Below are positions 59,428-64,000 of a DNA stretch of 64,000 nucleotides, piece by piece. Each line of letters opens with the position of its first letter. Positions within the stretch are counted from its first letter, which is position 1. Under the pieces are notes generated by a model that did no database searches, was not told the DNA's origin, and was given only the letters and a program-made list of their open reading frames with translations. The stretch covers positions 4,464,001 to 4,528,000 of the forward strand of contig PZJY01000001.1 of NCBI GenBank assembly GCA_031472005.1. Reading direction: 5' to 3'. The translations under genes were made by a program, and so were the position numbers. Source of the stretch: Tetracladium setigerum (Eukaryota; Ascomycota; Leotiomycetes; Helotiales).

Positions 59428-60529
59428 CCAAGTCTCACTCCTCGGCTAACTCAGAAGGTCACAGCGGTTGTAACTGGTTCCTGGGTGGAATGGATAGTTT
59501 TGAAGAGGAGTGTGTGGTTCTTTGGAGTGGGAATGTAGAAATAGCATTAGAATACTAGAATTCAACACTATATTCGCTATAGTAAATGAGGAGACATGCA
59601 ACTCTCTTATAACGGTGTCAACTTCGTCCTTGAACTCATAGTTAAACACTTTGGGCTCAGCCCTTAGTAAGTGCACGGTACATTTCCGTCTGAGCAAATC
59701 TCTGTCATGGCTTCTACTATTTCCTCCTTTCGGCTCGCTAATTTGTCTCTGACGAAAAAGCATTTGACTTGCTACGAAAGTTTTTTACCTTGTATTTTTG
59801 TGTTTTTAAGAGAGTCTTTCAATGGGTATGAGACTTTGAAGGGAGTACGGCGGAGAAGCTAAGGAATAAGCTAAGGAATGGAGGCCACGGCCCTGCCAAG
59901 TATGTAAGCTCGTATTCTCAAAGCATGATGTCGCACACAGATATTTTGTACATAGCCAAAATAGCCTTAGTTTTCTGCCTGCAGTTTAGTAATAGTTTTA
60001 CCCATTAGGGCATCTTTGCCGGCCGCCTTTGGTACATGGATCGAAAGCCATCGAGGTCCATCTCAGGACCAGTCCCTAATCTCTGTGATGAACGGAGAAG
60101 ACTTACAAACAATCTGTCCTCCTTTGAACTGATCCCAGGACATCCTTCAGAACTATCCTTATCACATCTTATAGCCACTCAGACTTGATATCAACGTAGA
60201 ATGTGGTATCCATCGTCTTCTTGAGAGCCTGTTCGCCTGGCCAGCTCCAAGAGCCCATTCCTGCCCGATTTTTTCATATTGTATTCCAGGAAAAAGAAAT
60301 GTCATGGTCAATAATCGGAAACGGTATGTTATGTAGTACAAAATTCTGATGTTCGGCTTGCGGGACACTGTAGATGCCCCACCGAGTTTGAACTTCAGGC
60401 CTGCTCGTCAAAAAGACGCGAAGGCGGATCGTTTTTAACGTTCGGGTCTCGGCTAAGAGTTGTATAATCGTTTGAATACTATCCTCACTGTCACAGGAAT
60501 TACAAGAGTCCTTCTTACTTTGTATCATA
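59428..60529. other. Intergenic region
   Basis: 1.1 kb between the small secreted protein gene and the Tc1/mariner debris. No gene is supported. Confidence 0.5.
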
Positions 60530-61260
60530 CTAAGGTGAAGGTGAAGGCTTTACGCAAGAGAAGTATGCCGAACAGATCTTACGAGGGCTATAAATGGAAG
60601 TTTTTAGGCAGCTTGGCAACGACTTCTGTATTGAGGACTATAGTAATGTCCATGAAAAATCTGATACGAAGAAGAATAAGGGGCATGTAATGCAGTACTA
60701 TTAGAATGCCATTTTAATTCGACTAGCTGGCCTCCTTGCTCTCCGGATCTCAATCCTGTTGAGATTTGACACTTAGTATTCTAGGCTTAAATGAATACTG
60801 AAAAGAGTGAATAGCACTGCATTTATAAAGCTGTACGAAAAGCTGTATTTGACCTGAGTGATGCGACTAATATTTTTATAGAGGTCTGCACTCCCTACTC
60901 ATGGGCTCTTCTGCATCACCCTCGCAACCCTGTTTCTCCCCCCGACTCTGACGTAGGCATGACCCTAACGTAGGCCCTATGGCCGTCTAATAAAGAATAC
61001 CTGGTTTAACTGTACCGTAACCTGTATATCCGTACAAAGACCCGTGTGAATTATCCGTACAGAAACCTTAAGCGAGACAGGAAGTGAAGGTGCTAAGCGA
61101 GGTGCAACAAATCCAATCGAGAATATATGGAGGGTTCTAAAGCAGAAATTAAGGAATTGGAAACCGTACGGAGGCTAGACTCTTTTAGATTTGAAGCAAG
61201 CAATGGTTGATATTTGAGAGAAGGAGATCTCTGTGAAAGGATGGCCTTCAAGCTGGTGAA
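60530..61260 (+). mobile_element. Tc1/mariner transposase remnants
   Basis: Broken pieces of a Tc1-type DDE transposase occur in + orientation: 'FCIEDYSNVHEKSDTKKNKGH' (about 60625-60685), 'SWPPCSPDLNPVE' (about 60727-60765, the hallmark with the catalytic D), and after about 330 bp a second 'NPIENIWRVLKQKLRNW' (about 61110-61165), followed by 'LDLKQAMVDI'. Stops and frame changes separate all parts. The doubling of the NPxE motif suggests two decayed copies or an insertion. No terminal repeats could be delimited. Confidence 0.75.
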
Positions 61261-62022
61261 TGTAAATTAAAGCAGTTTCACCTACAACACCTACTCGAGC
61301 AAAATCGATTATCAATCCATAAAAAATTGCAGAGATAGCAGCCACAATACGAGGTAACAACATCCCATTTGACATCTTATCTACTTGGCCAAGAGTTTCA
61401 AAAGAAAACATGTGAGGTAATAGGTCGTGCCAAGGAATTCAATACGAGATACAGTACGGGGAGTACGCGTCCCATTCGAAGGAGTTATCGCGATTGTGTA
61501 CGGATTGCATATTGTCTTTGTCTTACCACTAAATCTGCTACCCGAGACCTCTCTTTTGTTAACTTTCATTTTCACGCCTAAACCGACACTCGCTTCCCAC
61601 TTAGTACCGCCATCTCGGCTGACCGCCACATTGACGTCCGTCCCACTATTCCTAAGGAGGCACAGTGGTGAAGTATTGCAATCTAAACTTAGCTGTGCAG
61701 CGAATGTGACAGCATAGACAAAAGTGCACTAGAATTTTGGCCATGTACGAAGTACACAACCCCTAGTCATTACGACGTTAAATGGTGGCGCGGCATTGCA
61801 GAAGAGGGGTTGCTTTACTCTAGTAACGTACGTCTATATCTGTGCTGCGTTGACGTCTATGTAACTCTACTAAAGTGCAGCCGTGGACTTAGGTGAATAT
61901 CGATTGAGTTTTACATTCGGAACCTTTCTCGAGTGAGCAGATTCATTCAGAAGATATAGAGAGCATTCAACAATCAAGTTCTAAGCAGCGGTCAAAAATG
62001 GGATCCCAGCCGAGTTGAATTA

Positions 62023-62050
62023 AGTGATTTAGGCTAATTGCTAAATCACT
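62023..62050. repeat. Perfect inverted repeat, 10-bp arms
   Basis: The arms AGTGATTTAG and CTAAATCACT are separated by 8 nt, about 190 bp upstream of the Cys-rich protein start. It could be a regulator site or a footprint of a small transposon. Confidence 0.7.
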
Positions 62051-62146
62051 CAAACCTAGATGAGCCTACAATGCGGCACAGATGCATAAATCGCAGGGTT
62101 ACTCATGCACTATCCTGTTTGAGTTTTTATCATACAGATCTGCGGG

Positions 62147-62154
62147 TATATAAA
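62147..62154 (+). promoter_or_regulatory. TATA box
   Basis: TATATAAA sits 89 bp upstream of the signal-peptide ATG 62243, followed by a CT-rich leader. Confidence 0.65.
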
Positions 62155-62242
62155 GGCTCTTTCAACCTGTCTCTTCTTTCTTTTTTTCCCCTCTGATATC
62201 TACCCTAGTTCTCCACTTTCACAGAGTTCGTTGTCGCCTACA

Positions 62243-62843
62243 ATGCAGTTCACCGTATTGACTTTTACCCTCCTCAGTTCTCTAGTATCAGCTCGAGACT
62301 TTACCTTTTGGAACGATGCCTACTTGCAAGGAGCTACTCATAGGGAGACACGTTGGGACGATGGCGTTTGCTGTATGTTATACCTCTTCTTAACAATCTA
62401 TAGTCATCAACTAATTAATAACAACACAGGGAATTTAAATGGTAAAGGCGACCAAGCAAGCTCTGTAGCAGGCAACGGATGCACTACATTCTACCGGTAA
62501 GAATGTTATCTATGGCTTGAGAAATAGATTTGGCTTACTAATATAACACAACTAGGGAGCGTGACTGCAATGGGGCCAGCTGGAATAATTGGGGTCGTGC
62601 AGATACTGTTCCTGATTTCCTTAATGACCATATCTGGTCATTTCGTAACGGTGACTATTGCTGCGATAGCGATGGCCGGGCCAAATGTCTCGTAGCCTGT
62701 CAAATTGGCTGTGCCGCTGCAGTCTTAAAACCATGCATCGAACAATGCCGTAAGCTTCCTCAATCTTTTATGTCTCCACGTTTTAAATTTAAACTCTTCT
62801 AGGTGGTCAATGTAAAGAGCTGTACCATTGTATCTCAGGTTAA
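62243..62843 (+). CDS. Small secreted cysteine-rich protein (effector-like)
   Basis: Four exons, 62243-62372, 62430-62496, 62556-62749 and 62803-62843 (introns 57, 59 and 53 nt), give 143 aa in one clean frame. A signal peptide (MQFTVLTFTLLSSLVSA) is followed by about 126 residues with 12 cysteines, an even number that could form six disulfides ('DDGVC', 'GNGC', 'ERDC', 'GDYCCDSDG', 'AKCLVACQIGC', 'KPCIEQC', 'GQC', 'YHC'). It has a W-rich centre ('SWNNWGRAD'). No domain is recognised. Size, secretion, cysteine content, many introns and the transposon-rich setting are those of fungal effectors, which is inference. ATG 62243 is chosen over the one 12 bp upstream because it begins the signal peptide. 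Confidence 0.82.
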
Positions 62844-64000
62844 TGGTAGAAAGGCGGGTCTAGAGCTATATAGAAGATTAGGAAAATGGCTATTTTAGTA
62901 GCATGAATAATGTCCATCCATGCGTAACGAGAAACCACCCGTGGCGAGAAAGTAAAAAAAGATCAAATCTATACTCGGGCTATCTTCAAGATATATTATT
63001 ATGTAGTAGCAAATGCTACAGTGTGGCAAGCCAATGGGTCGTGCCGTTAACGGCATCGGAAGTCGCATTAGCATATTCCCTTACCCTAGCATAACAATTG
63101 GTCATTTCTGGCATCGGCGCTTGACTAAGAAACTTTGTCTCAATAAGAATATATTGAGATTGTGGTAAAAGTGCGAAGTTCTTCTAGAATTTCCGAATGT
63201 GTATGTCTCACGTGACTATTTGGTTCAATGGCAGAAGTCGTCGCAACCGTCCTCTGCTGTTCCCTCTTTCATGGATCAATTGACAGGATGCTAAAACCGA
63301 ACATATGATGCAATATCGAAAGAAGTAACGTTTCCTATCTCTACCCTAAGTTATCGTGCACTCGGGCGACCTTCGACCGAAGCTGACAAAAAACAAGATT
63401 TCAATAATCTCTTCCTTGCAACTTTTTGACCTCAAAACTCAAAGCCTCCTTCTCTCTGATTCTCAGACCTCTTCTCCTATATCCTATTTATTCTAGTCAC
63501 CCTCTCATACCTCTCGTTTTATTTCTTCTTATGGCAAGATGACGATTATGCCAACCTTCAATCTTGAGAGGTTGACTACCCCCTACATGGACTTCTGCTC
63601 TGTTTTTCTTGACGAGTTGGATATCTTGTGGCGATATCGAATCTCTTCCTTTGATGACTCTGAATTTCCCCCTTGACGATTTCGACTCTATATTCTTACC
63701 TCCCATTTTTCCCCCTCCCTCTTTGACGACAGCCTCGCTATGATCACCACCATCTCCTCCTTCGGTCTTTCTCCCTACCTGGACATGTTATGTGCTCAAC
63801 AAGTTCAACAGGCTCGACAAGTCCAACTAAATTACAAATGGTACAATAATCGTGGGCAAGTTGAAAGCTGCCAGGCGCAAAGACGATTGCGGCATAGGCA
63901 AAGCCAGTTGCGGAAAAGCTGCTGGCTAATGATATATCCACTTAGATGTTGAATTCTCCTATGAAAGACATTCCAGAGCCGCAATAAAAGTCGGAGGTAA
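62844..64000. other. Window end, no supported gene
   Basis: 1.15 kb. A minus frame at 63497-63706 (MGGKNIESK..) and a plus frame at 63740-63952 overlap compositional CT-rich sequence. Neither shows a domain. The region could hold the 5' leader of a gene beyond the window. Confidence 0.45.

Larger units (their letters stand above)
61261..62242. other. Intergenic region with small inverted repeat
   Basis: About 980 bp. A perfect 10-bp inverted repeat (AGTGATTTAG / CTAAATCACT, 8-nt spacer) lies at 62023-62050. The frames at 61369-61717 show no similarity. Confidence 0.5.

Noticed and set aside
63497..63952. Two opposite frames at the window end
   Set aside because: Overlapping, compositional, without similarity or splice support.
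1..64000. CRISPR arrays, rRNA or tRNA genes
   Set aside because: No regularly spaced repeats of CRISPR type, no rRNA sequence, and no convincing A-box/B-box pair with a cloverleaf was found by eye.

Overview
This window is nuclear DNA of a filamentous ascomycete. Its genes carry short introns (about 41-190 nt) with GT..AG ends and CTAAC/CTGAC-type branch sites. It encodes fungal families (BEM46, FAP1-type NF-X1 zinc finger, mS29, Rrs1, Bmt6-like methyltransferase) together with plant-associated secreted proteins: rhamnogalacturonan lyase with a fungal CBM1, an NLP, and small Cys-rich proteins. Protein resemblances point to Leotiomycetes (Botrytis/Sclerotinia relatives), probably a plant-associated species. 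That placement is inference from remembered sequences.

Layout. 0-30 kb is mostly housekeeping: an arginyl-tRNA synthetase-like C-terminal fragment (1-1437), BEM46-like hydrolase (-), LYAR-type zinc finger, FAP1/NF-X1 zinc finger, PL4 rhamnogalacturonan lyase-CBM1, Sac7-type RhoGAP, a head-to-head RRS1/mS29 pair, a large membrane protein and a small conserved protein. 31.9-41.5 kb holds a type 1 NLP gene followed by an aromatic-catabolism cluster: salicylate hydroxylase-like FAD monooxygenase, MFS transporter, phenol 2-monooxygenase-like enzyme and intradiol dioxygenase. 42-53 kb looks like a self-recognition/cell-death island: OTT_1508-like deaminase, C2H2 protein, a 1503-residue CHAT-NB-ARC NLR, a divergently transcribed gasdermin-like protein 295 bp away, and a decayed HET gene. 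54-63 kb has a Bmt6-like rRNA methyltransferase, a receptor-L-domain membrane protein, a small secreted protein, Tc1/mariner debris and a 12-cysteine secreted protein.

Main biological point. The gasdermin-like gene (50566-51423) and the CHAT-protease NLR (45668-50270) share one promoter region. This is the arrangement expected of a fungal gasdermin and the protease that activates it: sensing by the NLR, cleavage by CHAT, pore formation, regulated cell death. The aromatic cluster could take phenolics to ring cleavage (import, hydroxylation to catechol-type diols, intradiol opening).

A technical point affects the annotation. Seven conserved genes between 2 and 45 kb need about a dozen extra single bases, nearly all in runs of C or G, to keep frame (BEM46, FAP1, PL4, RhoGAP, RRS1, the membrane protein, the C2H2 gene). 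The bias toward lost C/G suggests consensus under-calling more than gene decay. Most genes from 31.9 kb onward splice cleanly without correction.
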